Shown here one piece after another: positions 7,251 through 16,855 of a stretch of 37,868 nt of DNA. The stretch covers positions 1 through 37,868 of the forward strand of contig JAIBAK010000035.1 in assembly GCA_019695215.1 (NCBI GenBank). Reading direction: 5' to 3'. A model generated the notes under the pieces. It saw nothing but the letters and a program-made list of their open reading frames with translations. It had not been told where the DNA came from and made no database searches. This DNA comes from Bacteroidia bacterium. GTDB taxonomy: Bacteria > Bacteroidota > Bacteroidia > UKL13-3. The position numbers and the translations under genes were made by a program. The stretch's first letter is position 1. Each line of letters opens with the position of its first letter.

Positions 7251-10200
7251 TTATTCTTTCACCAGTTTTATAGTCGTTCGCTGGTTGTTCTCAGCAGTAA
7301 TCACTACAAGGTAAATTCCCTTAGCCAGTCCTTCAATATGCAGGGTAGATGATTTTCCGGTAAATGTTTCCTGCAGGGCCATTTTTCCTGTATAATCAAA
7401 TAATTCAACCAGGTATTTATTATGATATGCACATTGCACAGTTACGAGATTTTGTGTAGGATTAGGGAAAATCCGGATTGGATTAAATGCAGGGGAGGCA
7501 GCATACATGCCGGGGTTGACCGTTACAAAGTTGAATTTGGTAAGGGTATCATAACAGTTGATGCCAAAGGTGGTATCGTTTGAAATAAGTTTAATGGTAT
7601 AGCTCCCCGCTTTAGTGTACCATCTGCTTGGATTTTTTAAATTAGAAAAATTAGCGGACCCCTGTGTGGTGTCACCAAAATCCCAATACCAAAATCCATT
7701 GGTAAGGGAAGAGTTGTTTGCGAAATTTACCAGAAGCGGAGCAGGTCCCGAAGTAACGGAAGCAGTGAAATCTGCAATAAACGGAGGCGCTATTTTCACT
7801 GAAATAGTATCCCTGCTGGCACATCCCTCCACATTAAGGTAAGTAGCAATTAGCTTATGGTTAATACCGGAAGTTTGTCCTGCCGTAAAAAACGGATTGT
7901 TGGTACTTCCCGAAAAACAACTAAAGCAAGAAGGGATAATTGCCCAACTTATGCCTTTGGTGTAGGCGGGAGTAGTATTAAGTCTGAATGAAGGAGTATT
8001 GTTGCAGAGAGTAAGGTCGGGACCGGCATTTATCGGGGAGATATTATTAACAATTATCATGATGCTATCAGTAACCGAACATCCGCCTTGCTTATAGGTG
8101 TAAATGGCAGAAGAAGTACCATAGCCCAGGCATGAGGGATTTGCTGTTCCGGTGGTTGTGTCGAAGCAATTTTTTTGAGAGCTGATATGGGTTGACCAAT
8201 ACCCTCCGCCCGGACTGGGATTAGCCAAATTCAAATCCAATGTGGTTTGATTTATACAGGAGTTCAGGGTGTCAGTTTGAACCGTTATCTGGGGCATGAT
8301 GGTTACGTACACATCAACCGTGTCATAATTAAAACAGGTTTTACCATCAGATGGATTGGATACTCTGACCAGGTACCTGGTGAATTGAGAAGGAGAAACT
8401 GTTAGAGCATTTCCCTGATAGAAGACAGAATCAGGCCGGGTGACTAAAGACCATTTAAACTCACTCCCACCGGATGCGTTGAGATTTACCTGCTGGCCGA
8501 TGGAACATTTATATTTATCGGGACCCGCATTGGGAATGGGCTTATTGCGCCAATATAGAACGACTGTGTCTTTCGATGTACAGCCGAAGGAATCAGTAAC
8601 GGTAAGGTAATACGTTCGGGTTGTTTGTAGTACCGCTTTTGGGGTAACGGTATTGGTGTTGCTCAGGTAAATAGTAGGGCTCCAGTTTACTGAGAAAGGA
8701 GGTTGCGCCCCATTGGGATTAATGCTGCCGCTTACAGTAATGGTGTCATCATAGCACATGGATTGATCGGGCCCTGCACTTGCTATGGGTTTTTGATGAA
8801 CAGTTACTCTTACGGTATCATATTTCGTGCAATTAGGCACCAGCGTGTTGGTGGCTTTTAAGATGTAATAAGTTGTTGTATCCGGATTAACAACAGGGGT
8901 ATAGTTGGTGGTAGATGTAATTTTATAATTTGGCTGCCAGCTGTAACTGGTATTGGATGATCCGGAGCCGGTTGGGGTAATACCAATGCTCACTGATTGT
9001 CCGTAGCAGATAGCAGTATCAGGTCCTGCACTTGAAAAAAAGGTACCGGTGTTTACGGTTACGGTTCGATTGGTGGTACAACCAAAAATATCTTTTGCTC
9101 TGAGGTTATAAGTTATGGTACCCGCAGGAGAAACTTTTGTTCTGGCAGAGGTAGAATCAGACATATAAGTACCGGGTGTCCACAGGTATGAAATGGGGTT
9201 ATTTCCTGAAGCCGTATCACCAATGACAACCGAATCTCCCAAACAGCTAAAATAAACCTGAGTGAAATTTAAAACCGGGGGTTGTTTAACGGTAATTTTG
9301 ATGGTGTCTTTTGAAGTACAGCTGAAACTGTTTGTAGCAGAGAGAATATAATTAGTAGTAGTGGTGGGTGCGGCTTTGGGCGAAAGGCTCGTAGTATTGT
9401 TTAATCCGGTTGTTGGAGACCAACTAAAACTAAAGGAGAACGAAGAGTTAACGGTTGCAAAAAACTGCGTGGTGTCACCCGAGCATATGGTGGTATCCGA
9501 GCCGGCATTCACAACAGGTATTTGGTAGCAAGTAACCAATACGGTATCGTAAGTGTAGCATCCTCCCGAATCTTTTACTGCGAAAATGTATGAGGTGGTA
9601 TTTATTGGTGAGGCAACGGGTTTTAATACGGTTGAATCCGATAATGCTGTAGCAGGTCGCCAACGTAAGGTGAGGGGGTTTCTGCCGTAGGCGGTATCTC
9701 CAATTTGAACAGGTGTTCCTGCACAAATTGTTTTGTCGGGTCCGGCTGAGGCAAATGGTTTAAACACGCTGACAAGTATTGTGTCACGTTGAATACAGCC
9801 ATTCGCATCCGTGACTGTCAGATAGTATGTGGTGGAAGCAGAAGGAGATGCCTTGGGTGTTGCAAGCGTTGAATCGTTCAGGCCGGCTTTCGGAGACCAG
9901 CGATAAGTATAAGTTCCGCTTCCGGTAGCCGTATTTCCAATGGTTACCGAGTCTCCTTTGCAAATGGTTTTATCAACCCCGGCATTTACTGAAAATGGTT
10001 GTGATCTGGTGAGTAACACTGTGTCGTATTGCGTGCAGATTCCATTGGATGATCTGCAGGAGTAGGTCCCCGTATTGTATACTGTAAAATACCGGCCGGT
10101 ACTGTTGTTTTGCCATAAATAGGAGGTAGCGGTTGCTCCGCCATCCAATCGCACCGAATCATAAAAGCAAAAAGTACGGTCAGGTCCGAGATTAAGGCCA

Positions 10201-13200
10201 TTACCAAGTGAGGTGCTTATGCTAACCGTATCCTTTAATGAGCAGTTGTTGCTATCCGTTACCGTACATATATAGTTTGTATTAGAAGAAGGAGACGCTT
10301 TGGGTATGGCCAAAGTAGAATCATTTAGTCCTGCTTTAGGAGACCACCGGTAATTAAACGGCCCTAACCCCGAAGCATTGGCACCTATCTGAACACTGTC
10401 TCCGGTACATATTCCCTGATTAGCTCCTGCATTATAAGTGAACGATTGTGTTTTTGTCAGAACTACCGTATCCAGACTCGTGCAATTCGCATTGGACGAT
10501 CGGCAGAAATAGGTTCCGGTATTGTAAACCGTAAAATACCTTGCGGTGCTGTTGTTTTGCCATAAATAGGAGGTGGCCGATGCTCCCCCATCCAGTCTTA
10601 CTGAATCATTAAAACAGAATTTTCTGTCTAATCCCAAATATAATCCGGTGGCGGATTTTACGGTAACTTTTATACTATCGGTAATGCTGCAGTTGTTCGA
10701 GTCTTTGGCTGTTACTCCATAAGTAATGGTTGAAGGCGGGGAAATTTTAGTTACGGCAAAAGTAGGATTTTTTACTCCGGTAGTTGGTGCCCACACGTAA
10801 CTGAACGGAGCAATACCTACGGCTACAGCACCGATACTGATGGTGTCGCCCGCACAAAAGGAGGTATCGGGTCCGGCATTGAACGTAAATGAAACAGTTT
10901 TGTTTAGCACTACAGTATCTGTAAATGTACAACCACTTGCCGGATGGGTATTTCTCACATAATAGGTGCCGGAGTTGTATACCGTGAAATACCTGCTTGT
11001 TGAATTGTTTTGCCACAGGTAAGATGCTGCACCATTCCCCCCATCCAGCACAACAGAATCGTAAAAGCAAAACTTCCGGTCTAACCCAAAATTGATATTG
11101 ATAAAGGGCTTCACCGTTACCACCACCGTGTCTTTTATCTGACAATTGTTGCTGTCAATGGCCCAAACGTAATAGGAAGTAGTAGCTGCAGGAGATGCCT
11201 TAGGTTTGGCACTGACGGTTGAACTCAGGCCGCTTGCCGGTGACCATATGTAATTAATGGTGTTATTGCTCACAGCAAAATTACCTATTTGAACCGTATC
11301 GCGAATACAAATGCTCGTATCCGGTCCCGCATTGAAAGTATGTGTTTGTGTTGTTTTGGTCAGTACTACTGTGTCGCGGGCAATGCAGCCAAGGGTATCA
11401 ATCACCCTAACCCAATAAGTGCCGCTGTTCTTTATATAACGGGAAGAAACAGTGGAACTGTCGTTCCACAAATAGGTAGAATTGTAAACTGTTGCTTTCA
11501 GCAAAACCGAGTCGTTAAAACAAATCAAGCGGTCGACACCCAGATTTACCGGAAGACGAGGCCTTGTTCTTACCAGCATAGAGTCAGATAAACTGCAGGT
11601 GGATGAATCGCTCAGGGTTAATTTGTACCAGGTATTCTGTGATACCAATTTGGTAATGCTTCCCAGCGTATCGTTGGCTCCCGTATTCCATTGATACCTG
11701 AAAGGAGCAACACCGCCAATACGTGTGTGCCCGATGGTGATGTTAATATCCGGACATACTAATGTGTCGTTAGGCAAAACCACATTAAATCCGCAAACTT
11801 TTATGGTATCAAAATAAGAATAGCTTACCGAGGCATAACTGTATTGAATCCTTACCACATACCGGCCGTTAGCAGAAAAAGTGTAGCTATTGACGATTGG
11901 TGTGGTATAAGTTGTGGCATTGGTTGAATCAAAAACGGCATTGCCCGCATTGGTAACTTTCCATTGGCAAGTTAACCCTGTAGTTCCTGAGGGTACTTCA
12001 AGCCGTAACGAGTAATTTCTGTTTCCGTTGTTAATGTAGTTTCTTGGCAGTGATACTGGAGGACCCACAAATATCTTATTCGTTCTTAACACAAACGCAA
12101 CAACGGGACAATTCAAGTCAGATGCTTTATAATAACTTAAAAACGGGAGCGTGCCGGCAGCATTTAAGGGGGGAGTCCAGCAAATGTAAGCACTGTCGTT
12201 TTTGAAATAGTTATAGCCGCTGTTTACGTTATAAAATGAAGTACCGGAAGGGCTATACAATTGAGCTATCCGGGTTGTATCGGTGGCAAGAGTATCCATA
12301 GCTTTAAACGAGTAGCAAAGCGTTGAGCCGGCATTTACATTAAACACCGCAGAGGATGGAGTAATGGATGGGGTGGCATTTGGCGGACATTGATAAGTAT
12401 AAAACTGAACATCCCGTATCTGTGACCCGATTTTTTGATAGGTATTACTGATTTTTCGCCACTCTTCTACTTTTATAGCCAGTACCGGTTGTTGTTGACC
12501 AATCGGGGTAAATCCCAATTCCCCGGTTACCGGATCAAGGTGAAACCCGGCCGGAAAGGGTAAGGTATCATATGGGAATCCGAGGAAGTTGAAAGGCCGA
12601 TTTTTAGAAAACCCATTTAGAAAAAATCCACTAGTTCCGGGACTACCTAAGGGGTCGGTAAGCTCAAAAGAAATAGAATCTGTACTATTGGTACTATCTA
12701 CAATTACATTATTAAAAGTATAAGGTTGCCCAGCACAGGCAACCGAAATAGGCTGATTAAAGAATACAGGAGATGAATTACAGGGATTCAGGCAACGATT
12801 CATCTCAGCTTCTGTAACGAAAGCTCCTCCTTGTAAATTAGTAACATTCCCATTTCTGCAGCACTCTAAAAACGAAATCCTAATCCAACAACAGGAAGCA
12901 CTTAAGCCACCACTGAAAACCTGTTGTAAAGCTACTGTTGCCTCGAAGCGATGCTCCTCTGTACCAAATGGAAAACTTCCTCCTTCGCAAATGGTTTTCT
13001 GGGTGGAGCAAGTGAACATTACGGGCTTAATGCTGGTACGAGTCATGGTTACATTAACCGAGTTGGTTGAACAGCCTGAAATTGGAGTCAGGGTAATTTG
13101 AGGGGTGGCGTTGAGTGGAATTCCCATACAATCCCTATATAACTTAAGAACGATTTTAAAGGTGTCAACCCCAATGCATTTGTATTCGATATCCCCTCCC

Positions 13201-13280
13201 ATCATATGCGATGCACGAACTGAGGTAACAAAGGTGCAAAAAAGGAAAAATAAAAACAGGCGCTTAAGATGTGGGTACAT
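7251..13280 (-). CDS. Giant T9SS-sorted surface protein with Ig/PKD-like repeats (2009 aa)
   Basis: Paralogue of the 1093-aa gene downstream. A signal peptide (residues 1 to about 23, cleavage near VRA) leads to the same Cys-rich N-terminal domain (SHMMGGDIEYKC, LYRDCMGIPL, CCWIRISFLECCRNGN). About residues 500-1700 are a long array of short beta-sandwich-like modules, mostly starting with (N/S)AGPDxxIC and holding W-x-P-xxGL and TTYYLTVTDSxGC segments; between them a second module type (GLDRKFCFxDSVxLDGG, SYLWQNNST, YFTVYNTGTY) appears three times with a ~150-residue period. A PKD domain (WYWDFGDTT) lies near residue 1860. The tail is a T9SS type A sorting domain almost identical to that of the paralogue (KYLVELFDYTGKMALQETF, ending KLVKE). 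Adhesion or matrix function is inference. No catalytic motif was seen. Confidence 0.9.
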   Translation of the reverse strand: MYPHLKRLFLFFLFCTFVTSVRASHMMGGDIEYKCIGVDTFKIVLKLYRDCMGIPLNATPQITLTPISGCSTNSVNVTMTRTSIKPVMFTCSTQKTICEGGSFPFGTEEHRFEATVALQQVFSGGLSASCCWIRISFLECCRNGNVTNLQGGAFVTEAEMNRCLNPCNSSPVFFNQPISVACAGQPYTFNNVIVDSTNSTDSISFELTDPLGSPGTSGFFLNGFSKNRPFNFLGFPYDTLPFPAGFHLDPVTGELGFTPIGQQQPVLAIKVEEWRKISNTYQKIGSQIRDVQFYTYQCPPNATPSITPSSAVFNVNAGSTLCYSFKAMDTLATDTTRIAQLYSPSGTSFYNVNSGYNYFKNDSAYICWTPPLNAAGTLPFLSYYKASDLNCPVVAFVLRTNKIFVGPPVSLPRNYINNGNRNYSLRLEVPSGTTGLTCQWKVTNAGNAVFDSTNATTYTTPIVNSYTFSANGRYVVRIQYSYASVSYSYFDTIKVCGFNVVLPNDTLVCPDINITIGHTRIGGVAPFRYQWNTGANDTLGSITKLVSQNTWYKLTLSDSSTCSLSDSMLVRTRPRLPVNLGVDRLICFNDSVLLKATVYNSTYLWNDSSTVSSRYIKNSGTYWVRVIDTLGCIARDTVVLTKTTQTHTFNAGPDTSICIRDTVQIGNFAVSNNTINYIWSPASGLSSTVSAKPKASPAATTSYYVWAIDSNNCQIKDTVVVTVKPFININFGLDRKFCFYDSVVLDGGNGAASYLWQNNSTSRYFTVYNSGTYYVRNTHPASGCTFTDTVVLNKTVSFTFNAGPDTSFCAGDTISIGAVAVGIAPFSYVWAPTTGVKNPTFAVTKISPPSTITYGVTAKDSNNCSITDSIKVTVKSATGLYLGLDRKFCFNDSVRLDGGASATSYLWQNNSTARYFTVYNTGTYFCRSSNANCTSLDTVVLTKTQSFTYNAGANQGICTGDSVQIGANASGLGPFNYRWSPKAGLNDSTLAIPKASPSSNTNYICTVTDSNNCSLKDTVSISTSLGNGLNLGPDRTFCFYDSVRLDGGATATSYLWQNNSTGRYFTVYNTGTYSCRSSNGICTQYDTVLLTRSQPFSVNAGVDKTICKGDSVTIGNTATGSGTYTYRWSPKAGLNDSTLATPKASPSASTTYYLTVTDANGCIQRDTILVSVFKPFASAGPDKTICAGTPVQIGDTAYGRNPLTLRWRPATALSDSTVLKPVASPINTTSYIFAVKDSGGCYTYDTVLVTCYQIPVVNAGSDTTICSGDTTQFFATVNSSFSFSFSWSPTTGLNNTTSLSPKAAPTTTTNYILSATNSFSCTSKDTIKITVKQPPVLNFTQVYFSCLGDSVVIGDTASGNNPISYLWTPGTYMSDSTSARTKVSPAGTITYNLRAKDIFGCTTNRTVTVNTGTFFSSAGPDTAICYGQSVSIGITPTGSGSSNTSYSWQPNYKITSTTNYTPVVNPDTTTYYILKATNTLVPNCTKYDTVRVTVHQKPIASAGPDQSMCYDDTITVSGSINPNGAQPPFSVNWSPTIYLSNTNTVTPKAVLQTTRTYYLTVTDSFGCTSKDTVVLYWRNKPIPNAGPDKYKCSIGQQVNLNASGGSEFKWSLVTRPDSVFYQGNALTVSPSQFTRYLVRVSNPSDGKTCFNYDTVDVYVTIMPQITVQTDTLNSCINQTTLDLNLANPSPGGGYWSTHISSQKNCFDTTTGTANPSCLGYGTSSAIYTYKQGGCSVTDSIMIIVNNISPINAGPDLTLCNNTPSFRLNTTPAYTKGISWAIIPSCFSCFSGSTNNPFFTAGQTSGINHKLIATYLNVEGCASRDTISVKIAPPFIADFTASVTSGPAPLLVNFANNSSLTNGFWYWDFGDTTQGSANFSNLKNPSRWYTKAGSYTIKLISNDTTFGINCYDTLTKFNFVTVNPGMYAASPAFNPIRIFPNPTQNLVTVQCAYHNKYLVELFDYTGKMALQETFTGKSSTLHIEGLAKGIYLVVITAENNQRTTIKLVKE
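9960..11330 (-). repeat. Three ~450 bp tandem units inside the 2009-aa gene
   Basis: The segment encoding the YLWQNNST / YFTVYN(S/T)GTY module plus the following (N)AGPD module repeats in tandem. The same phase point (tgcca upstream of the WQNNS codons, plus strand) occurs at 10111, 10558 and 11011, spacings of 447 and 453 bases. Borders are approximate; a more degenerate unit lies near 11460. The reading frame stays open throughout, so period changes are in multiples of three. Confidence 0.8.
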
Positions 13281-13319
13281 AGAGCATTAATTTAGGTATT
13301 CGAAGATGCCCTAAATTCT

Positions 13320-13327
13320 CAAAAATA
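13320..13327 (-). promoter_or_regulatory. Bacteroidota -7 box for the 2009-aa gene
   Basis: On the minus strand TATTTTTG matches TAnnTTTG exactly, with its last base 39 bases before the ATG. The bases nearer the start (TTCGAAGATG...TAAATTC on plus) resemble those upstream of the 1093-aa paralogue, but that copy lacks an exact -7 box at the same place. Confidence 0.45.
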
Positions 13328-13387
13328 GCAAGGAGCAAATTTGTAAATGTTTAAGGACTTACACCCCGGGTGTTACCATGCTGTGCA

Positions 13388-14461
13388 CTACGCCCTGGCC
13401 GCAGCCTTCAGGTGGTGCACATGCGAGCGCACGGCAGCCATAAAAGTTGGGTACTCGTTGTATGTTATTCCAAACTCCTTACATGTTTCACGTACAAATT
13501 GGCTGATGGCAGGATAGTGTACGTGACTTATTTTAGGGAACAGGTGATGCTCTACCTGAAAATTGAGCCCTCCGGTAAACCAGCGTAAAAACGCACTGCG
13601 GGTAGAGAAATTGACCGTTGTTTTTATCTGGTGCACGGCCCACTCTTCTTCTATCTTGTTGTTGGCCGGATTTGGCTCGGGGAAGGCAGCCGATTCAACC
13701 ACGTGAGCTAATTGAAACACCACACTGATGGTAAGACCGCATACAAAAATAATAATGGCATATCCTGTAAGTGTTGCACCCACCCCTGCTACCATCATCG
13801 GTACAACAAGCGCAATAAAAATATAAAACAGTTTGGTGGCCCAAAATCCGATATGCTCCTTTACTTCCATTTTGCGTACGGCAATAGTTCCGATTTTACG
13901 GCTGAAATATTTTTGAAAATCCATCCAGAATACCCAAAAGAAATAGGTAGTGCCATAGAGGATAACCCAGTACACATGCTGAAATTTATGAAACCAGTAT
14001 TTGGGCTGTTGCTCATTCACTCTGAAAAAAGGTTTAATATCAATATCGTCATCCATGCCCTCAATATTCGTGTACGAGTGGTGAATGAGGTTGTGTTTTA
14101 TCTTCCACATATAGCTGCTTCCACCCATAAAATTTAAACTGATGGCCATGAGTTCGTTCACCACTTTGTTTTTTGAATAACTTCCGTGAGCGCCATCATG
14201 CATAATATTAAATCCCATGGCTGCCATAGTAAAGCCAAGTATCACACAAAGTACGGCTGCCAGCCAGGCCTGCGGAGTAAAAAACACCAGAGTAACATAA
14301 AGGGTAATGGCCAGCAAGGCAAGGGTAATGGTTTTGCTGTACAGGGTAAAATTACCGGTGGGTTCTATTTTATTAGTGGCAAAATAGTTTTCAACTTTCG
14401 CCTTAAGCGAATCGAAAAAGGGGCTGTATTTGTTGTTGAACGTGATGCGTTGTGCGGCCAT
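13388..14461 (-). CDS. Membrane fatty-acid (acyl-CoA/acyl-lipid) desaturase
   Basis: A 357-aa integral membrane di-iron desaturase. Three histidine boxes are visible: HDGAH at residues 88-92, HNLIHH at 123-128 and QVEHH at 302-306. A glutamine-starting third box (QVEHHLFP) is the mark of front-end type desaturases; no cytochrome b5 domain is fused, so electrons must come from a separate donor. Hydrophobic pairs lie near residues 45-85 and 205-255. The expected reaction is O2-dependent insertion of a cis double bond into a long-chain acyl group; position and acyl carrier cannot be read. It stands alone between the large surface gene and rlmN on the same strand, 107 bases from the former and 118 from the latter. 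Confidence 0.9.
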   Translation of the reverse strand: MAAQRITFNNKYSPFFDSLKAKVENYFATNKIEPTGNFTLYSKTITLALLAITLYVTLVFFTPQAWLAAVLCVILGFTMAAMGFNIMHDGAHGSYSKNKVVNELMAISLNFMGGSSYMWKIKHNLIHHSYTNIEGMDDDIDIKPFFRVNEQQPKYWFHKFQHVYWVILYGTTYFFWVFWMDFQKYFSRKIGTIAVRKMEVKEHIGFWATKLFYIFIALVVPMMVAGVGATLTGYAIIIFVCGLTISVVFQLAHVVESAAFPEPNPANNKIEEEWAVHQIKTTVNFSTRSAFLRWFTGGLNFQVEHHLFPKISHVHYPAISQFVRETCKEFGITYNEYPTFMAAVRSHVHHLKAAARA

Positions 14462-14579
14462 GAAACAAAAAAATTAGTATAAAAAAAATCGGTTGCAATA
14501 TCCCGCTTTATTTCCCAAAAATCAATGACTATTGTCACACCCGGTGATGGTAAAACACGTTGAAAACGTAGTGTTTAAT

Positions 14580-15641
14580 CTAATTCATCCGCGCCTCGGG
14601 GTGTTTTTTATTGGCTAATTGCCCGCAGGCGGCATCAATATCTTTTCCCCGGCTTCTGCGCACTTTGGTTATTATTCCGTTTCGTTCCAGAAAAGCACAA
14701 AAGCGATTGATTTTATCGGCATCAGCTTTTTGAAATTCTCCGGCATCAATGGGATTATACTCTATTACGTTTACTTTACTGGGTATTTTTTTGCAAAAAG
14801 CCAGCAACTCTTTTGCATCTTCCATACTGTCGTTAAAATCGCGGAAGGCAATGTATTCAAAGGTTACCCGGTTGCGTGTTTTATTATAGTAGTATTGCAA
14901 TGCTTCGGCTAATGCTTCCAGGTTATTGCTTTCGTTAATGGTCATAATCCGGTTTCGTTTTACATCGTTGGCCGCATGCAGCGAAAGGGCAAGGTTAAAT
15001 TTAACTTCATCATCGCCCAGTTTTTTTATCATTTTGGCAATACCTGCAGTTGAAACCGTAATGCGGTCGGGCGACATATGCAATCCTTCTTCCCCGCAAA
15101 TTTTTTCAATCGATAGAAGTACGTTAGCGTAATTGAGCAAAGGTTCGCCCATTCCCATAAACACAATATTGGTAAGTGGTTTTTGGTAATGTAACGCTGC
15201 CTGATTTCGTATCTGAACTACTTCATCATAAATTTCATCGGGATGAAGGTTGCGTTTACGGTCCAGTTTTCCGGTGGCACAAAAGGTACATGTTAAGCTG
15301 CAACCTACCTGTGAGGATACGCAGGCGGTCATTCGCTTATCGGTGGGGATTAAAACCCCTTCCACTAATTCTCCGTCAAATAGCTTAAATGTACTTTTAA
15401 TGGTTCGGTCGGCACTCACCTGTTTTTCATCAACGGTAAGTGCATTTATTACATAATGTTCCTTGAGCCAGTCGCGGGTGGTTTTTGAAAGGTTACTCAT
15501 TTCATCAAACGAAACGCACGATTTTTTCCAGAGCCATTCATACACCTGAGCTCCGCGAAAGGCTTTTTCGCCCTGTTGCACAAAGGCATTTTTTAACTCT
15601 TCCAGTGAAAGTGATCGTATGTCGGTGCGTTGATGATTCAT
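14580..15641 (-). CDS. rlmN: Dual-specificity 23S rRNA A2503 / tRNA A37 C2-methyltransferase RlmN
   Basis: A 353-aa radical-SAM enzyme. The 4Fe-4S-binding motif CTFCATGKL (CxxxCxxC with the preceding Cys of GCSLTC) lies near residues 115-125. MGMGEPLLNY (SAM contact) and SLHAANDVKRNRIM follow. The C-terminal Cys in DIDAACGQLAN (about residue 340) matches the conserved second catalytic Cys that carries the methyl-enzyme intermediate with its partner Cys. RlmN methylates C2 of A2503 in 23S rRNA, and in many bacteria A37 of some tRNAs; it acts in the cytoplasm during ribosome assembly. Length is normal. The ATG at 15639-15641 lies 41 bases after the purM stop, so the two may be co-transcribed. 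Confidence 0.95.
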   Translation of the reverse strand: MNHQRTDIRSLSLEELKNAFVQQGEKAFRGAQVYEWLWKKSCVSFDEMSNLSKTTRDWLKEHYVINALTVDEKQVSADRTIKSTFKLFDGELVEGVLIPTDKRMTACVSSQVGCSLTCTFCATGKLDRKRNLHPDEIYDEVVQIRNQAALHYQKPLTNIVFMGMGEPLLNYANVLLSIEKICGEEGLHMSPDRITVSTAGIAKMIKKLGDDEVKFNLALSLHAANDVKRNRIMTINESNNLEALAEALQYYYNKTRNRVTFEYIAFRDFNDSMEDAKELLAFCKKIPSKVNVIEYNPIDAGEFQKADADKINRFCAFLERNGIITKVRRSRGKDIDAACGQLANKKHPEARMN

Positions 15642-15682
15642 GAAGTAAACTACTTAATCGAGTTGGGGTATGGTAGCTGATA

Positions 15683-16846
15683 TCAGGTATAAATAAACTC
15701 GCCAAAAGGAGAACGGATGGTGAGTTGTTTTTTATCACTGGCTTCCACGCGTCCTACTATTTGAGCATCCACTCCAAATCCGGTACTTACGCATATCAGT
15801 TCATCAGCTATTTCTTCGGGCACATATAATTCCATGCGATGTCCCATATTAAATGTTTGATACATTTCTTTCCATCCGGTTCCCGATTGGGTCTGTATCA
15901 TATCAAACAAAGGAGGGATGGGGAACAGGTTATCTTTTATCACATGCACGTTATCGGTAAAATGCAGCACTTTGGTTTGTCCGCCACCGCTGCAGTGCAC
16001 CATGCCATGTATTTGAGAGCGATAATGCTCCAGCATGCGTTGAATGATGGGAGCGTAAGTGCGTGTAGGGGCCAGTATCAGCTGACCCGCATTAACAGGT
16101 GCATCTTTCCAGGTATCGGTAAGTTTTAGCTTCCCTGAATATACCAGTTCATCAGGCACCATCGCATCATAACTTTCGGGGTATTTTTGAGCATATAATT
16201 TGGCAAGCACATCGTGCCGTGCACTGGTGAGTCCGTTGCTGCCCATGCCTCCGTTGTAACGTTCTTCATATTGAGCCTTGCCAAATGATGCCAGTCCCAC
16301 AATCACATCACCGGGTTGAATATGATGGTTGCTGATAACATCACTGCGCTTCATACGGGCGGTAACGGTGCTGTCAACAATAATGGTTCTGACTAAATCA
16401 CCCACATCGGCAGTTTCTCCTCCTGTTGAGTAAATGTCGATACCATAGCTTCTCATTTTCTCCAGAAACTCTTCAGTGCCGTTTATTATTTCGGCAATTA
16501 CTTCACCGGGTATCAGGTTTTTGTTTCGGCCAATGGTTGATGAAAGCAGCATAGGGCCGGTGCAGCCCACACACAACAAGTCATCGGTATTCATTACAAT
16601 GGCATCCTGAGCTATTCCCTTCCACACACTCAGGTCGCCCGTTTCTTTCCAGTATAAATAAGCCAGTGATGATTTAGTTCCGGCTCCATCGGCATGCATC
16701 ACCACGCAATGGTTTTCGTCACCGCTCAGGGTGTCGGGAACTATTTTGCAAAAGGCCTTAGGGAAAAGCCCTTTGTCAATATGTTTGATGGCGTTGTGAA
16801 CGTCTTCTTTCTGTGAGGAAACCCCTCGCTTGGCATAACGGTCCAT
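15683..16846 (-). CDS. purM: Phosphoribosylformylglycinamidine cyclo-ligase (AIR synthetase)
   Basis: A 387-aa enzyme of purine synthesis: ATP-dependent closure of FGAM to AIR, the fifth step of the pathway. Recognisable PurM features are HADGAGTKSSLAY near residue 50, the long segment AQDAIVMNTDDLLCVGC around residues 80-96, the Gly-rich STGGETADVGD near 140 and the C-terminal half with MVHCSGGGQTKVLHF and MGHRMELYVP. The length, about 40 residues above the E. coli enzyme, fits the Bacteroidota form. A TTG twelve bases further upstream (16856-16858) is in frame, but it overlaps the -7 box; the ATG at 16844-16846 is preferred. Other purine genes are not nearby. rlmN follows after 41 bases. 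Confidence 0.93.
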   Translation of the reverse strand: MDRYAKRGVSSQKEDVHNAIKHIDKGLFPKAFCKIVPDTLSGDENHCVVMHADGAGTKSSLAYLYWKETGDLSVWKGIAQDAIVMNTDDLLCVGCTGPMLLSSTIGRNKNLIPGEVIAEIINGTEEFLEKMRSYGIDIYSTGGETADVGDLVRTIIVDSTVTARMKRSDVISNHHIQPGDVIVGLASFGKAQYEERYNGGMGSNGLTSARHDVLAKLYAQKYPESYDAMVPDELVYSGKLKLTDTWKDAPVNAGQLILAPTRTYAPIIQRMLEHYRSQIHGMVHCSGGGQTKVLHFTDNVHVIKDNLFPIPPLFDMIQTQSGTGWKEMYQTFNMGHRMELYVPEEIADELICVSTGFGVDAQIVGRVEASDKKQLTIRSPFGEFIYT

Positions 16847-16855
16847 GTGTGGGGT

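Noticed and set aside
9475..11145. Several minus-strand ORFs of 60-130 codons inside the 2009-aa gene
   Set aside because: They are other-frame shadows of a repetitive gene and show no signal, domain or conserved pattern of their own.
14545..14578. AAACAC...GTGTTT inverted repeat after the rlmN stop
   Set aside because: The stem is short and bulged with no T-run on the minus strand, so it does not qualify as an intrinsic terminator.
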